A stretch of 5,998 bases of DNA from assembly GCA_017882205.1 (NCBI GenBank), contig JADGPY010000458.1:1-5998 (forward strand). Reading direction: 5' to 3'. A program made the translations under genes and the position numbers. Numbering within the stretch: the first letter of the stretch is position 1; every line of letters begins with the position of its first letter. Origin of the DNA: Chitinophagaceae bacterium (GTDB taxonomy: Bacteria; Bacteroidota; Bacteroidia; Chitinophagales; Chitinophagaceae). Shown piece after piece: positions 5,747 through 5,998 of the stretch. Below the pieces are notes generated by a model. The model saw only the letters and a program-made list of their open reading frames with translations, ran no database searches and was not told the DNA's origin.

Positions 5747-5998
5747 GAATTAAAATCAAAACAAGCAGCAAGGGCAAAGTGCTGTTTGGGGTAACCGTGT
5801 GCGTTAGTGTGAGCGCCGTTGTGGGCAATTCGTTGTACATAAACTGGGCACTCTTCTGGATGTCGGGTTTTGATGTTCCCGCTGCAAAATCTATCTCTAC
5901 ACCTGCAGACATGAACTGGTATTTGGAAGTACCGGATGGAGCTGTCAGATCAAGTGATGGTGTAAACACCGGGATGTTGATCGTCAACTGCCCTCTTA
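5661..5998 (-). CDS. Hypothetical Bacteroidota protein, 5' end off window, C-terminus apparently lost
   Basis: The frame is open from the window edge and ends at TAA 5661-5663; the start codon is not in the window (a TTG at 5987 is internal). From 5996 to about 5757 the peptide looks like real protein: RGQLTINIPVFTPSLDLTAP, then SGTSKYQFMSAGVEIDFAAG, then TALTLTHTVTPNSTLPLLLVL. It resembles, from memory, the C-terminal domain of an uncharacterised Bacteroidota family, which normally continues with about 25-30 more residues (a pattern like GxEFYQxVNGxxYxLKNGAFNAL). Here that end is absent. After LLLVL the frame turns into ILILIYSE and then Pro-rich nonsense antisense to the hydrolase. The last family-like codon is only about 10 bp from the hydrolase stop. 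The gene is therefore probably truncated by a deletion or rearrangement, and perhaps dead. The function is unknown. Confidence 0.55.
   Translation of the reverse strand, partial: RGQLTINIPVFTPSLDLTAPSGTSKYQFMSAGVEIDFAAGTSKPDIQKSAQFMYNELPTTALTLTHTVTPNSTLPLLLVLILILIYSENPSTKQKAYPAPPPGDYAPNAQT

Overview
The window looks like a piece of a Bacteroidota chromosome, most likely from the Chitinophagaceae or a close relative. The evidence is AT-rich sequence, start codons without Shine-Dalgarno sites, one perfect match to the Bacteroidota -7 promoter element (TAnnTTTG), a DUF3943 outer-membrane-type protein, and an ECF sigma factor and edge proteins of kinds I associate with this phylum. The taxonomic call is inference from these traits; no rRNA or marker gene is present.

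Layout from left to right. Positions 3-197 are the 3' end of a metallophosphoesterase gene on the + strand. It converges on a lipoprotein N-acetylmuramoyl-alanine amidase on the - strand (334-1140). Divergent from the amidase, across 116 bp, is a secreted or outer-membrane DUF3943 protein (1257-2753). The 194 bp after it hold a cluster of three short hairpins, two of which are near-identical 27-bp repeats. They are followed by a promoter studded with evenly spaced half-sites. This promoter drives a type II toxin-antitoxin pair, an AbrB/SpoVT-type antitoxin (2948-3259) and a PIN-domain toxin (3259-3666), coupled by a TAATG overlap. Next is an ECF-type sigma factor (3741-4247) whose reading frame is cut by an in-frame TGA inside the region 4.2 recognition helix; the lost 22 codons are still readable downstream to 4316. 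A small two-helix membrane protein (4340-4690) follows in what looks like the same operon, which ends at a strong intrinsic terminator (4738-4771). A secreted alpha/beta hydrolase of the proline-iminopeptidase type (4793-5746) follows. A - strand gene enters from the right edge (5661-5998); it looks truncated at its C-terminus, and its frame runs 86 bp antisense into the hydrolase.

The genes do not form one pathway. The amidase and DUF3943 protein belong to the cell envelope, the VapBC-like pair is a self-contained module flanked by repeats, and the sigma factor plus small membrane protein form a regulatory pair that may be broken. I do not see a convincing new multi-gene system. The points most worth a second look are the nonsense mutation in the sigma factor, the hairpin repeat cluster, the 18-bp periodic half-sites at the toxin-antitoxin promoter, and the truncated gene at the right edge. 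No gene-free stretch exceeds 300 bases.
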